Source: DAOTVS01 sp034436375 (GTDB lineage: Bacteria; Chloroflexota; Anaerolineae; SpSt-313). From it: a stretch of DNA of 36,397 nucleotides. Under the pieces are notes generated by a model. That model made no database searches and was not told the origin of the DNA. It was given only the letters and a program-made list of their open reading frames with translations. Below, piece by piece: positions 13,450 to 21,109 of the stretch. The translations under genes and the position numbers were made by a program. How positions within the stretch are numbered: the first letter of the stretch is position 1; every line of letters starts with the position of its first letter. The DNA lies in assembly GCA_034436375.1 (NCBI GenBank), contig DAOTVS010000229.1, positions 1 through 36,397 of the forward strand, written 5' to 3'.

Positions 13450-15105
13450 TCATTGAGCTTTGGCGCGCGCGTCGGTAAAGAGCACACGGCGCGTGGCAAT
13501 GTACCAATCGCTGACGGTGCGGAAGCGGTCGCCAGTCGTCTGCAGCGGTGTGATCTGCAGGCCCTTAACCTGCTTGTCCACAGCATAGGTGTAGACCGGC
13601 TGGTAGAGCAGGATGGCCGGCGCCTGATCGACAAAGCGTTGCTGGAACTGGCTGTAGAGAGCCACGCGCTGATTCCGGTCGCTGGTGCGGCGTGCCTGTT
13701 CCAGCAACTGGTCGCTGGTCGGGTCGCTATAGCCCACATAGTTCTGGCCCGTGTCGCTGATCTGGCTCGAATGCCACAGCGGGTAGGGGTCGGGATCTGC
13801 CGCCGGCAAGTCCCAGCCATAGAGCAGGGCATCATAGTCCCGCTTGTACAGGTGATCGCGCACCAGTTCGGTCATGTCGATCGTCTGCGTGTGCACGCGC
13901 ACGCCGATGGCACCCCATTCCTGGGCGATTTCGTCGATCATCTTGGTGCGCACCGGGTCATCGTTGTTGGTCAGCAGAGTGAACTCGAGCTTGACGCCAT
14001 CCTTGGAGCGCACGCCCTCGTGGTTCGGGTCTACCCAGCCGGCTGCATCCAGGGCAGCGGCTGCCGCTTTGGGATCGTAGGTGATCTTGGGCAGGTTCGG
14101 ATCGTAAGCCCACGAATTGGGCAGGATCGGCCCATTCAGGACGATGCCCTGGCCGTTCAGGTCGCGATCGATCAGGCCCTGGCGGTCGATAGCTTCCCAG
14201 AGCGCCTTGCGCACGGCCGGGTCCTGGAACACTGGCCGGTTGAGGTTGAGGAAGACCATCGTGTAGCCTGCATAGGGCGCCGAGTACACGTTCAGGCGGG
14301 TGCTTTTCTGCAGAATCGCCATGTCCTCAGGCAGGACTTGCGCCAGGCCCGCTACCTCACCGCGCTGTTCCGCCGCCATCAGGCTCGCATCGTCGGCGTA
14401 GAACTGCATACGGATGTGCGAGATGTGCGGCTGGGGCCCATAGTAGTTGGGGTTGGCATCCAACGTGACATAGTGCGCCGTGACTTCAGCGATCTTGTAG
14501 GGGCCCGTGCCTACCGGCTGGGCATTGAACTGGCTCGTCGGCAGTTGCTGGGGTGAGACGGTGGCCAGAATGTGCGACGGGATGATCCGCTGCGTGGTAT
14601 ATTCCAGGAATGGCGCAAAGGGCTCCGGCAGGGTAAAGACCACGGTCTGCGCATCGGGCGTATCGACCTGGATTGAGCTCCACAGGTTGTGCAGTTCGGA
14701 TGGGCCCTGGTAGCCGGGATCCTGGATGGATTGGATAGTAAAGGCGACATCAGTGGATGTTACCGGAGCGCCATCTTGCCAGCGGGCGTCTGGGCGGAGG
14801 TGGAAAGTGTAACGCAGGCCGTCTGGCGAGATTTCCCAGCGCTCGGCAAGGTCGGGGATCACCACGCCCTGAGCATCAGTGCTGGTCAGGCCGCTAAAGA
14901 CCAACGAAACCAGATCCTGGTCGACCTGATTGAACTGGCACAGGATAGGGTTGATATAGTTCGGGCTGCCAACTATACCCTCGACATAGGTACCGCCGCG
15001 GGCAGGGACGACGACCGTTCCAAAATGCACTGCTGCAAAGCCCAGCCCAGAGATCACAACTGCGGCGGCCACAATGATAAGTATTGCCTTACGCATGTGG
15101 GGCAC
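13450..15105 (-). CDS. family 5 (peptide/oligopeptide) ABC substrate-binding protein
   Basis: A 551-residue extracytoplasmic solute-binding protein. The N-terminus has a hydrophobic signal-anchor (about 5-28) without a lipobox cysteine, followed by the SBP5 pattern: NYINPILCQFNQVDQDLVSLVFSGL, PDLAERWEISPDGLRYTFHL, GTGPYKI, and VRKALWEAIDR. These proteins bind peptides, nickel or opines for ABC uptake. No permease or ATPase gene is next to it; instead it lies 12 nt behind secG in the same orientation. The GTG at 15105 follows GGAG with 6-nt spacing; an ATG at 15096 is the alternative. It ends at the bidirectional terminator. Confidence 0.88.
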   Translation of the reverse strand: MPHMRKAILIIVAAAVVISGLGFAAVHFGTVVVPARGGTYVEGIVGSPNYINPILCQFNQVDQDLVSLVFSGLTSTDAQGVVIPDLAERWEISPDGLRYTFHLRPDARWQDGAPVTSTDVAFTIQSIQDPGYQGPSELHNLWSSIQVDTPDAQTVVFTLPEPFAPFLEYTTQRIIPSHILATVSPQQLPTSQFNAQPVGTGPYKIAEVTAHYVTLDANPNYYGPQPHISHIRMQFYADDASLMAAEQRGEVAGLAQVLPEDMAILQKSTRLNVYSAPYAGYTMVFLNLNRPVFQDPAVRKALWEAIDRQGLIDRDLNGQGIVLNGPILPNSWAYDPNLPKITYDPKAAAAALDAAGWVDPNHEGVRSKDGVKLEFTLLTNNDDPVRTKMIDEIAQEWGAIGVRVHTQTIDMTELVRDHLYKRDYDALLYGWDLPAADPDPYPLWHSSQISDTGQNYVGYSDPTSDQLLEQARRTSDRNQRVALYSQFQQRFVDQAPAILLYQPVYTYAVDKQVKGLQITPLQTTGDRFRTVSDWYIATRRVLFTDARAKAQ

Positions 15106-15117
15106 AGATCACTCCGC

Positions 15118-15339
15118 CTAGCCTTGCACAACCACACTCAACAAAGAGATAACGCCAAAAAGAATGGCCAGGGCAATGGTGAGTTGGAAAAGGGTTTTTT
15201 CCAGGCCACGGCGGGTGCGATAGATGGCGCCTTCGCCACCGAATATGGAGCTGAGCCCACCGCCCTTGGCTTGCAAGATGACCAGGACAATGAGAGCCAC
15301 TGATATAATGATCTGGACGATGTTCAGATAGACTGCCAC
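15118..15339 (-). CDS. secG: protein translocase subunit SecG
   Basis: SecG is a small subunit of the SecYEG channel. This 73-residue protein has two transmembrane helices (about 3-22 and 50-70) joined by the diagnostic loop QAKGGGLSSIFGGEGAIYRTRRGLEK. The start is GTG at 15339, since GAGGAGGG precedes it directly; longer openings upstream lack a site. Its promoter is at 15388-15416 and an SBP5 gene follows after 12 nt. Confidence 0.93.
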   Translation of the reverse strand: MAVYLNIVQIIISVALIVLVILQAKGGGLSSIFGGEGAIYRTRRGLEKTLFQLTIALAILFGVISLLSVVVQG

Positions 15340-15387
15340 ATTCCCTCCTCTGCAGCCCGGTCTGGGCAACGCGACCGGCCGCGGCGC

Positions 15388-15416
15388 ATTATAGCACAGA
15401 GTGGAAGGAAGGGCAA
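15388..15416 (-). promoter_or_regulatory. promoter of secG
   Basis: Minus strand TTGCCC (15416-15411), 17-bp spacer, perfect TATAAT (15393-15388); start near 15381, about 40 nt before GTG. Confidence 0.7.
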
Positions 15417-15435
15417 AGGGGCGTTGACGTAACTC

Positions 15436-15464
15436 TTTACATCGCCCGCCGCCTGTGCTAACAT
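15436..15464 (+). promoter_or_regulatory. putative promoter of the RqcH gene
   Basis: TTTACA (15436-15441), 17-bp spacer, TAACAT (15459-15464), divergent from the secG promoter. The match is moderate. Confidence 0.45.
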
Positions 15465-15494
15465 ATACCCATCCCATCCACGGAGGTGCTTCCC

Positions 15495-17177
15495 TTGTAC
15501 TTTGATGCTCTGACGACAGCGGCCATGGCTGCAGAGCTGCAGGCGACGCTCGCCGGCGGCAAGGTGCAGGACATTGTGCTGGTGGATATGCTGACCCTGG
15601 GCATGGAGATTTATGCTCAGCACGAACGCCAGTATCTGCTCCTCAGCGCCCAGCCGGGGAATGCGCGCGTGCAGCGCCTCTCGACCAAGCCGCGGCGGGG
15701 GCCGGAGGCGCCCTTGCCCATCTTGCTGCTCCTGCGCAAATATGTGCGGGGCGGGCGTCTGCTGGGGGTGGCCCAGCGCGATTTCGAGCGCATTCTGTCG
15801 TTCGAGCTGGTGGGGCCGGAGGGGCCGGTGACGTTGCTGGCCGAGATCATGGGGCGACGCAGCAACCTCATCCTGCTTTCGCCGGAGGGTGTGGTGATGG
15901 AGGCCATCAAACGGGTGACGCCCGAGCAGAGCCGCCGGCCGGTGCAGCCCGGGCGCCCTTATGAGCCGCCCCCGCCCCTGCAAAAGGCCAGCGTGGCCAG
16001 CCTGACCCCAGCCCGCCTGACCGCCCTTCTGGCGGCCGGCGAGGGCTCGCTCTCTCGCCGCCTGGTAGATGCCGTGGCCGGGATGAGTCCACTCCTGGCC
16101 CGGGAGGTCATCTTCCGTGCCACGGGCAATGCTGGGGCCGAAAGCGCCGACCCGGCACAGCTCCTGGCGGCAGGCCGTGCGCTGCTGGTGGAAATGCCGC
16201 AGAACGGCGCCTGGGCGCCCACGGTTGGGCTGGAAGAGGACGTGGTCACGGCCTATGCTCCCTATGAGCTGACCCATATGGCTGCACATCGGGCAGCGCC
16301 ATGCATGAGTGTGGCGATCGAGGAGTTTGTGGAGGCTCAAGGCTCCAGCGAGCCCTATGCCGAGGCCAAGGATCGTGTGCACAAGATGATCGAGGCGGCG
16401 CGCGAGCGCGAGGCGAGGCGCCGCACGGCTATCGCCCGCGACATCCGGCCCGAGGAGGAGGCTGCCCATCTGCGCGAGATGGGCGAGTGGATCCTGGCCT
16501 ATGCCAGCCAGATCCGGCGCCGCCAGGAGGAGCTGGTCGTGGAGGGGCTGGAGGGGGAAGCGCTGCACATCAAGCTCGATCCGGAGCGCTCGCCAGCCGA
16601 GAACGCCCAACGGTACTTCCGCGAGTACGATAATGCTCGCGCTGCCGCCCGTGAAGGCCCCCGTCGCCTGGCCGAGGTGGATCGTGCCCTGGCTCGCATT
16701 GCCCAGTGGGAAACGGACCTGAAGCTGGCGGAAAACCGTGGCGAGATCGACCAGGTGCGGGCAGAGCTGGTGGAGGCGGGCTATGTGCGCACCAAGAGCC
16801 GGCGCTTGCCCAAGGTGGCGGTCGCCGGGCCCAAGCGCATCGAGACCGAGGAGGGGTTTGTCGTCTGGATCGGCCGCTCCAGCCGCCAGAATGCGGCCGT
16901 GCTCGAACGGGCTGCGCCGCTGGATCTCTGGTTCCATGTGCATGGGCTGCCAGGGGGGCACATTGTGCTCGTGACCGGTGGACGGCCGGCGCCTGAGGCT
17001 CTGATTCAGCGCGTGGCGGGGGTGGCGGCTTACTATTCCGCTGCCCGGGGCGAGCCTCGCGCTGAGGTCGATGTGACCGAGCGACGCAACGTTCGCCCCA
17101 TTCCAGGCGCAGGGCCGGGGCAGGTCACTTACCGCGGCGAGCGGACGCTCGTGGTGACGCCCGCTCCCTTGTGTTGA
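15495..17177 (+). CDS. rqcH: NFACT-family ribosome quality-control protein RqcH
   Basis: RqcH/Rqc2 proteins bind stalled large ribosomal subunits and add C-terminal alanine tails that mark nascent chains for decay; older annotations call them fibronectin-binding FbpA. The 560-residue protein shows the NFACT-N domain (about 1-200: YFDALTTAAMAAEL, GGKVQDIV, LLAEIMGRRSNLILL), helical and coiled-coil middle regions (about 290-420), and the NFACT-R domain near 445-555 with GRSSRQNAAVLERAAPLDLW, FHVHGLPGGHIVL and a closing VTYRGERTLVVTP. TTG at 15495 is chosen because GGAGG lies 8 nt before it; a GTG at 15486 overlaps that site. It is monocistronic. Confidence 0.88.
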   Translation: MYFDALTTAAMAAELQATLAGGKVQDIVLVDMLTLGMEIYAQHERQYLLLSAQPGNARVQRLSTKPRRGPEAPLPILLLLRKYVRGGRLLGVAQRDFERILSFELVGPEGPVTLLAEIMGRRSNLILLSPEGVVMEAIKRVTPEQSRRPVQPGRPYEPPPPLQKASVASLTPARLTALLAAGEGSLSRRLVDAVAGMSPLLAREVIFRATGNAGAESADPAQLLAAGRALLVEMPQNGAWAPTVGLEEDVVTAYAPYELTHMAAHRAAPCMSVAIEEFVEAQGSSEPYAEAKDRVHKMIEAAREREARRRTAIARDIRPEEEAAHLREMGEWILAYASQIRRRQEELVVEGLEGEALHIKLDPERSPAENAQRYFREYDNARAAAREGPRRLAEVDRALARIAQWETDLKLAENRGEIDQVRAELVEAGYVRTKSRRLPKVAVAGPKRIETEEGFVVWIGRSSRQNAAVLERAAPLDLWFHVHGLPGGHIVLVTGGRPAPEALIQRVAGVAAYYSAARGEPRAEVDVTERRNVRPIPGAGPGQVTYRGERTLVVTPAPLC

Positions 17178-17446
17178 GAGAGTGGCTCCCCACACCCCTG
17201 GCTACCGGGGCCCTACGCTTCGCACTACTCTGAAACAGGACCTTATTGGGGTCAGGCATGTCGCACAGTCTTCACAGGGCAGCCCGATATGCCTGACCCT
17301 CCTCGGCTTGAAGCCGGGCGGCAGCGTGGCGGAATAGCCGGCTGCAGCCCAGGCGGCGTATACGGAGCCTGGATGCACCCTTCCAGGCCTTCCAGCCCTG
17401 GTAGAGGGTGGCATCCTTTTTAAGAAAATTCGCCCCCAATGGCCTA
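17178..17446 (+). other. structured intergenic region after rqcH
   Basis: No credible gene is here. The stretch contains an 11-bp inverted repeat GGGTCAGGCAT (17249-17259) / ATGCCTGACCC (17289-17299), a CGGCTTGAAGCCG hairpin, and a terminator at 17371-17421. It may be a long structured 3' end of the rqcH message or a separate RNA; I found no strong promoter inside it. Confidence 0.4.
17371..17421 (+). terminator. intrinsic terminator downstream of rqcH
   Basis: GGATGCACCCT (17371-17381) pairs with AGGGTGGCATCC (17405-17416) with one bulged base, with CCAGG/CCTGG inside, and is followed by TTTTT (17417-17421). Confidence 0.7.
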
Positions 17447-17475
17447 TTGACAGAAAGGGAATTCTGTTATATAAG
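17447..17475 (+). promoter_or_regulatory. promoter of the acidic zinc-ribbon gene
   Basis: Perfect TTGACA (17447-17452), 17-bp spacer, TATAAG (17470-17475). Confidence 0.8.
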
Positions 17476-17526
17476 GGGGCTAGTGAATGAAGATCCGCCC
17501 GAAGCGGGAAAGGAGAACTTGTTCCC

Positions 17527-17727
17527 ATGGCTAAGGAATGGGAATGCATGGAGTGCGGCTTCGTCCATGAGGGCGCTCGCCCACCCAAGCGTTGCCCCGA
17601 GTGCGGCGCTGCCGGTGATGAATTCGAGCTGTACGAGTACGAAGAAGATGAGGACCTAGAGGACGAAGAGGACTGGGAAGAAGAGGAAGAGGACTGGGAA
17701 GAAGAAGAGGAAGAGGAAGAAGAATAG
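17527..17727 (+). CDS. rubredoxin-like zinc-ribbon protein with poly-acidic tail
   Basis: A 66-residue protein of two parts. Residues 5-30 form a CxxC...CxxC knuckle (Cys7, Cys10, Cys23, Cys26) with CGFVHEG and PPKRCPECGA, matching the rubredoxin-like domain found at the C-terminus of rubrerythrins, so it should hold one Fe or Zn. Residues 32-66 are almost purely Glu and Asp with two Trp and a few Tyr (EDWEEEEEDW), giving an extreme negative charge. It has its own strong promoter and an AAAGGAG site about 12 nt before the ATG. No rubrerythrin or other redox gene is adjacent. A metal-binding or nucleic-acid-mimic role can only be guessed. Confidence 0.75.
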   Translation: MAKEWECMECGFVHEGARPPKRCPECGAAGDEFELYEYEEDEDLEDEEDWEEEEEDWEEEEEEEEE

Positions 17728-18099
17728 CTTTTTTTCTGCTCGCTTCCCACATTATCATATAGACCATGATTTAGCTATTATGCAGACGGGGGCACCTACA
17801 GGAATCTGCGGGTGCTCCTGCGTTTCTTGATAATGGCCTGCCGGCAGTGGAGCCGAGAGCATTTCTCCCATGAGCCCCGCCCCTGCCGATTGCGCCTGCA
17901 CTTGTAGAACCGCCTCCGTTTGCTTCGGACAGGACAATCCAATACTCTTACTCCAGTAGACCCTCACACTGCTTTTGATAGGTACCCGTTGCCTACAGGA
18001 GCACAACTCTGGCCCATCAAAACCCGTGCGGAAGGTCACTGGCTGAGTCTTTTTGCGGCCGGCCTCCTCGACAACTGTCTGGAGGCCGGCCGTTTTTTT
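17728..18099 (+). other. gene-free stretch ending in a strong terminator; possible RNA
   Basis: About 370 nt without a credible ORF. TTTTGAT (17972-17978) pairs with ATCAAAA (18016-18022), with GTTG/CAAC nested inside. It ends in the terminator at 18056-18099. TTGCTT (17919-17924), a 17-bp spacer and TACTCT form only a weak promoter, so this may be the 3' untranslated region of the acidic protein message or a short RNA of about 150 nt. Confidence 0.35.
18056..18099 (+). terminator. strong intrinsic terminator
   Basis: CGGCCGGCCTCC (18056-18067), 13-nt loop, perfect complement (18081-18092), then seven T (18093-18099). It ends whatever is transcribed rightwards across 17527-18055. Confidence 0.85.
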
Positions 18100-18173
18100 G
18101 CCCACCGCAAGGGCATGGCAGCCTTGCCAACGCATGCCGTGGAAATGGATTGCACCCGGCGTTTTCCGCTGCT

Positions 18174-18202
18174 TTGACTCGCCACGGTTTTCCACATAGG
18201 AT
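18174..18202 (+). promoter_or_regulatory. promoter of the cupin gene
   Basis: TTGACT (18174-18179), 17-bp spacer, TAGGAT (18197-18202); start about 35 nt before the ATG. The preceding 18100-18173 shows nothing recognisable. Confidence 0.55.
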
Positions 18203-18244
18203 GTAGCCGTATGGTTTATCGGCCTGACTTTTGGAGAGGCGGTT

Positions 18245-18619
18245 ATGTCCAACGCAGTGTGTGTGCGGCGCGCGAATGTGGAGGCCTTTGCATTCGGCGA
18301 TGTGCAGATCTGGGATTACAAGGTCAGCAAAAGTCTGTCCTCCTCGATTGCCCTGGTACAGGTCAAGCCCGGGGCTGCGCACAGCCAGGCGCGTTCCATG
18401 CGCTCGGAGAAATACTACTATGTCCTCAGTGGTATGGTCGAATTCGAGGTGGGGGAGATCAGTTACTGGGTCACTCAGGGCGACTTGCTGATCATCCCCC
18501 GGGGGGAATGGTTCAACTATCGCAACAGCGGCCGTGAAATGGCTACCATGATCCTGGTGCATACTCCTCCCTTCCGCCTGGAAGATGAGGAATTTGCCGG
18601 GGAGCGCAAGGGCAAATAA
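18245..18619 (+). CDS. single-domain cupin protein
   Basis: A 124-residue cupin beta-barrel. Motif 1 is seen as PGAAHSQARSMRSEKYYYVLSG (about 42-63) and motif 2 as GDLLIIPRGEWFNYRN (79-94). Compared with metal-binding cupins, only His46 and an acidic residue near 55 remain; the second motif 1 His and the motif 2 His (Phe90 here) are missing, so it may bind a ligand without metal. RSEKYYYVLSG recalls the sugar-isomerase type of cupin, and a carbohydrate-binding or regulatory role is possible but unproven. The ATG follows GGAGAGG. It is monocistronic and converges on comEA. Confidence 0.8.
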   Translation: MSNAVCVRRANVEAFAFGDVQIWDYKVSKSLSSSIALVQVKPGAAHSQARSMRSEKYYYVLSGMVEFEVGEISYWVTQGDLLIIPRGEWFNYRNSGREMATMILVHTPPFRLEDEEFAGERKGK

Positions 18620-18648
18620 AGTCCTGAGGACTTGGATCTCTACTCGCT

Positions 18649-19221
18649 CTACCGGCAGACGATCTGCCCGGCGAGCTTTTGTAGCAGCGCCGGGCCCACG
18701 CCTTTGACTCGCGTCAGGTCTTCCACGGTCTCATAGGGGCCATTGATCTGCCGGTCTTGCCAGATGCGCTGGGCGAGCACGGCCCCAATGCCCGGGAGTT
18801 GCTCCAGCTCTTGGGCAGAAGCGGTATTGATATTCAGAGGCGAGGCCACTGCCCCTGGCGCGCTCACAGTGGGGACTGTGGCCACCTCATCCCGGGTTGC
18901 CACGTGCAGCTCTTGCCCATCGCGCAGAATCGCCGCCAGGTTGATCTGCTCGGCAGCCGCTTCTGGGAGCAGCCCCCCCGCAGCGATGAGGGCATCCTTG
19001 ACGCGGCCGTTTTCTGGCAGTGAATACACTTCAGGGTGAGCTACAGCTCCCGAAACATAGACCTGAATCATTACAGGGGTAGCGGTAGGAAGCGGGGTCG
19101 GCTCGGTAATGACGATGGGCGCTGGGGCAGGCAGGCGCCACAGCAGGACTGCGCCGAGGATCGCGGTGAAGATCAGGGTGAGAATCAGGTAGCCCCGGTA
19201 CGTGTGCAGCGTGGTTTTCAT
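18649..19221 (-). CDS. comEA: ComEA-like DNA-binding competence protein
   Basis: ComEA captures double-stranded DNA outside the membrane for uptake through ComEC. The 190-residue protein has the full layout: an N-terminal membrane anchor (about 9-28), a Pro/Thr-rich spacer, a SLBB domain (about 51-107, IQVYVSGAVAHPEVYSLPENGRV), and a C-terminal tandem helix-hairpin-helix region (129-188) opening with LNINTASAQELEQLPGIG and continuing LTRVKGVGPALLQKL. ATG at 19221 is preferred over an upstream in-frame ATG because it follows AAAGGGGG. No comEC is in the window. Its promoter lies in the terminator of the neighbouring glycan operon. Confidence 0.93.
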   Translation of the reverse strand: MKTTLHTYRGYLILTLIFTAILGAVLLWRLPAPAPIVITEPTPLPTATPVMIQVYVSGAVAHPEVYSLPENGRVKDALIAAGGLLPEAAAEQINLAAILRDGQELHVATRDEVATVPTVSAPGAVASPLNINTASAQELEQLPGIGAVLAQRIWQDRQINGPYETVEDLTRVKGVGPALLQKLAGQIVCR

Positions 19222-19249
19222 GCGGCGCCCCCTTTCACACACATTGTGC

Positions 19250-19278
19250 ATTATAATGGGGGCCGGTGTGGATGCAAA
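19250..19278 (-). promoter_or_regulatory. promoter of comEA
   Basis: Minus strand TTTGCA (19278-19273), 17-bp spacer, perfect TATAAT (19255-19250). The -35 overlaps the U-tract of the upstream terminator. Confidence 0.6.
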
Positions 19279-19306
19279 AAAGCGCCGGGGCGATCCTGCC
19301 CGGCGC
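19276..19306 (-). terminator. terminator of the glycan/ACP operon
   Basis: Minus strand GCGCCGGG (19306-19299), 9-nt loop, CCCGGCGC (19289-19282), then six T (19281-19276): a textbook intrinsic terminator. Confidence 0.85.
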
Positions 19307-19335
19307 CTCAGGGGTCAGTTGGCGATCTGCAGAGC

Positions 19336-19394
19336 CTGGATTGGGGGATCAGGGGAAGTGTTTTGCAGGGCCTTCCCCTGATCCCCCAATCCAG
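19336..19394. repeat. 23-bp perfect inverted repeat after the ACP gene
   Basis: Arms 19336-19358 and 19372-19394 are perfectly complementary, with a 13-nt loop. It begins immediately after the ACP stop codon and has no T-tract; the real terminator follows at 19276-19306. It may protect the 3' end or belong to a repeat family. Confidence 0.8.
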
Positions 19395-19706
19395 TCAGAG
19401 AGCTTGTGTAGGGATCCATGCCGGTTGCGCGCCGGCTACCAGGGGCTGTGCGGCTCGCTGGCGAGCCAGATAGGCGCACACCTTGTCTACACTATCCAGG
19501 TTATCGGGGGTAATATCCTGGTCTGGAATGTTCAGACCGAAGGTTTGCTCTAGAAAGAGCACGAGCTCCAGAATGCCCGTGGAATCGACAATCCCCTGCT
19601 CCACGAAAGAGTCGTCATCAGCAAGGACAGCGCCCTCCTCGAGGATAAAGTTCTGCATGATGAACTGCCGTACAAGTTCACGGGCTGCTTTGTCTTCGGC
19701 GTCCAT
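19395..19706 (-). CDS. stand-alone acyl carrier protein
   Basis: A 103-residue protein with the four-helix acyl/peptidyl carrier fold. The phosphopantetheine attachment serine is Ser42 in GIVDSTGILELV, and the flanking EEGAVLADDDSFVEQ and LEQTFGLNIPDQDITPDNLDSVDKVCAYL match carrier domains outside primary fatty acid synthesis. The C-terminus (84-103) is a neutral, Pro/Ala-rich extension. It is the last gene of the minus-strand glycan cluster, 94 nt behind the GT4 gene; GGAG lies about 9 nt before the ATG. Such lone carriers usually serve an acyl-transfer or amino-acyl-loading step in specialised lipids, but no ligase is in the window. Confidence 0.85.
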   Translation of the reverse strand: MDAEDKAARELVRQFIMQNFILEEGAVLADDDSFVEQGIVDSTGILELVLFLEQTFGLNIPDQDITPDNLDSVDKVCAYLARQRAAQPLVAGAQPAWIPTQAL

Positions 19707-19800
19707 GCGTTGAACTCCGTCTCACAATTTTCCGGGGTATGGCGTTGGGCCAAGGTTTCAGGCCCACAATCTTCTGAAGCACAAACTGTGCCAGACTTGC

Positions 19801-21018
19801 CTATACCAGCTGCTCGCTCAGAACGAGTTCTTTTCCTGCACGGGCAGACTCCAGGTTGTACAAAAAGTCGAAATAGCGTTGAGCAGCAGCGGAGAGCGTA
19901 TGCTTGCTCTGGGCATAGCGCGCTGCCTGACGGCCGTACCAGCGGCGCATGGGCTGGTGTTCGCTGAGCGCCCAGAGCGCCGCCACAATCTGCGGCACTT
20001 CGCTGGCGCCCACATCGACCTTGATGGTGCAGTCGTTGGGCAGGAGCGAATGCGGCAGCCGATTGGCCACAATGGTCGGCCGGCCATGACTCATGATGCG
20101 CAGCACGCTGGTCGACAGGCCGCTCCACGCAGAGTAGGCCAGAGAGATGCCCACATCGCAGGCGGCCAGGTAGCGGTCAAAGGTTACCGCATCAACCGGC
20201 CCGGTAAGGCATACCCGGTCAGCAATGCCCAGGGTCTGCGCCTGCTCTGTAATGGGGTAGGCCGGCGATGGCTCGCCGATCAGCACGTACAGGGCGTTGG
20301 GGCAGCGGTCCAGCAGGCGGGCAAAAGCCTGCAGGGCTACATTGATGCGCTTTGCCGGGTCGAGCCCCAGGGAGAGGCAGATGAAAGCATCTTCCGGTAA
20401 CTCGAGGGCACGGCGGGCAGCCAGCGGGTCGATTTGAGGTGGAACCGGTATACCAATGGGCGCCTGGGCGATACGGGCCTCTGGGAAGCGCAGGCGCAGA
20501 TGCTCATAGGCTGCCTGGCTGTGCACCATGACCCCTTCTGCCCGGCGCATCACCAGGCTGACCAATTCGGGCCCGCTCTGAAGCCGGCGGCCGCGCAGCA
20601 ACACTTCTCCGGCGTTTTGTAGCCACGGCCCCAGCCCCCCCTGCCGGCGTACCGTGCGCAAAAAGCCCAAGTCCTGTCGCACGGTCTGGGCATGGAGTAT
20701 CGCCGTCAGCTCGAGGTCGTGCAGCACGGCTACGCCGCCAAAACGCTGGAAGAGAGCAAAGACCGGCACGTGCTCTGGCCCATTGCCCAGGTGGTAGAGC
20801 ATGTGCCCGTAGCGCTCGCGTTGGGCCGGGAGGTCCCGGTAGCCGTAGAGGGGGTAGACGCGCCCCACCTTTTGTGTGGCTGCTACCCGGTCATCGGTGT
20901 AAGCATCGACCTGCGCCCACTGGCATAGCTGGGGCAAGAGCGCCTCGCTATAGTCGCTGATGTCTGACTCGGTCGGGGCCAGAGGGGAAAGATAGGCTAT
21001 TCTCGTCAGTTGGGCCAT
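19801..21018 (-). CDS. GT4-family glycosyltransferase
   Basis: A 405-residue GT-B glycosyltransferase. The N-terminus IAYLSPLAPTESDISDYSEALLPQL is the usual acceptor-side Rossmann start. The C-terminal donor domain shows LSLGLDPAKRINVALQAFARLLDR, LYVLIGEPSP, VCLTGPVDAVTFDRYLAACDVGISL and GLSTSVLRIMSHGRPTIV. In the last motif the first Glu of the usual E-x7-E pair is not obvious, so donor handling may differ. It acts at the cytoplasmic face on nucleotide-sugars; the sugar is unknown. It lies 91 nt behind the radical SAM gene in the same direction, with AGAGGT before the ATG. Confidence 0.85.
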   Translation of the reverse strand: MAQLTRIAYLSPLAPTESDISDYSEALLPQLCQWAQVDAYTDDRVAATQKVGRVYPLYGYRDLPAQRERYGHMLYHLGNGPEHVPVFALFQRFGGVAVLHDLELTAILHAQTVRQDLGFLRTVRRQGGLGPWLQNAGEVLLRGRRLQSGPELVSLVMRRAEGVMVHSQAAYEHLRLRFPEARIAQAPIGIPVPPQIDPLAARRALELPEDAFICLSLGLDPAKRINVALQAFARLLDRCPNALYVLIGEPSPAYPITEQAQTLGIADRVCLTGPVDAVTFDRYLAACDVGISLAYSAWSGLSTSVLRIMSHGRPTIVANRLPHSLLPNDCTIKVDVGASEVPQIVAALWALSEHQPMRRWYGRQAARYAQSKHTLSAAAQRYFDFLYNLESARAGKELVLSEQLV

Positions 21019-21109
21019 TGGTACACCTCTTCCACCTTTTCACCATCAATACACCACCTGCGCTCGACAATAATTGACGCTAAGGGTAGAGAAAGATCAG
21101 CGCCCCAGT

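Noticed and set aside
15324..17195. 623-codon minus-strand ORF opposite rqcH
   Set aside because: Shadow of rqcH; no recognisable domain.
17202..17750. 182-codon minus-strand ORF with poly-Ser start and a CEDCATC segment
   Set aside because: The poly-Ser is the antisense reading of the poly-Glu/Asp tail, and the frame runs through a terminator and promoter of the plus strand.
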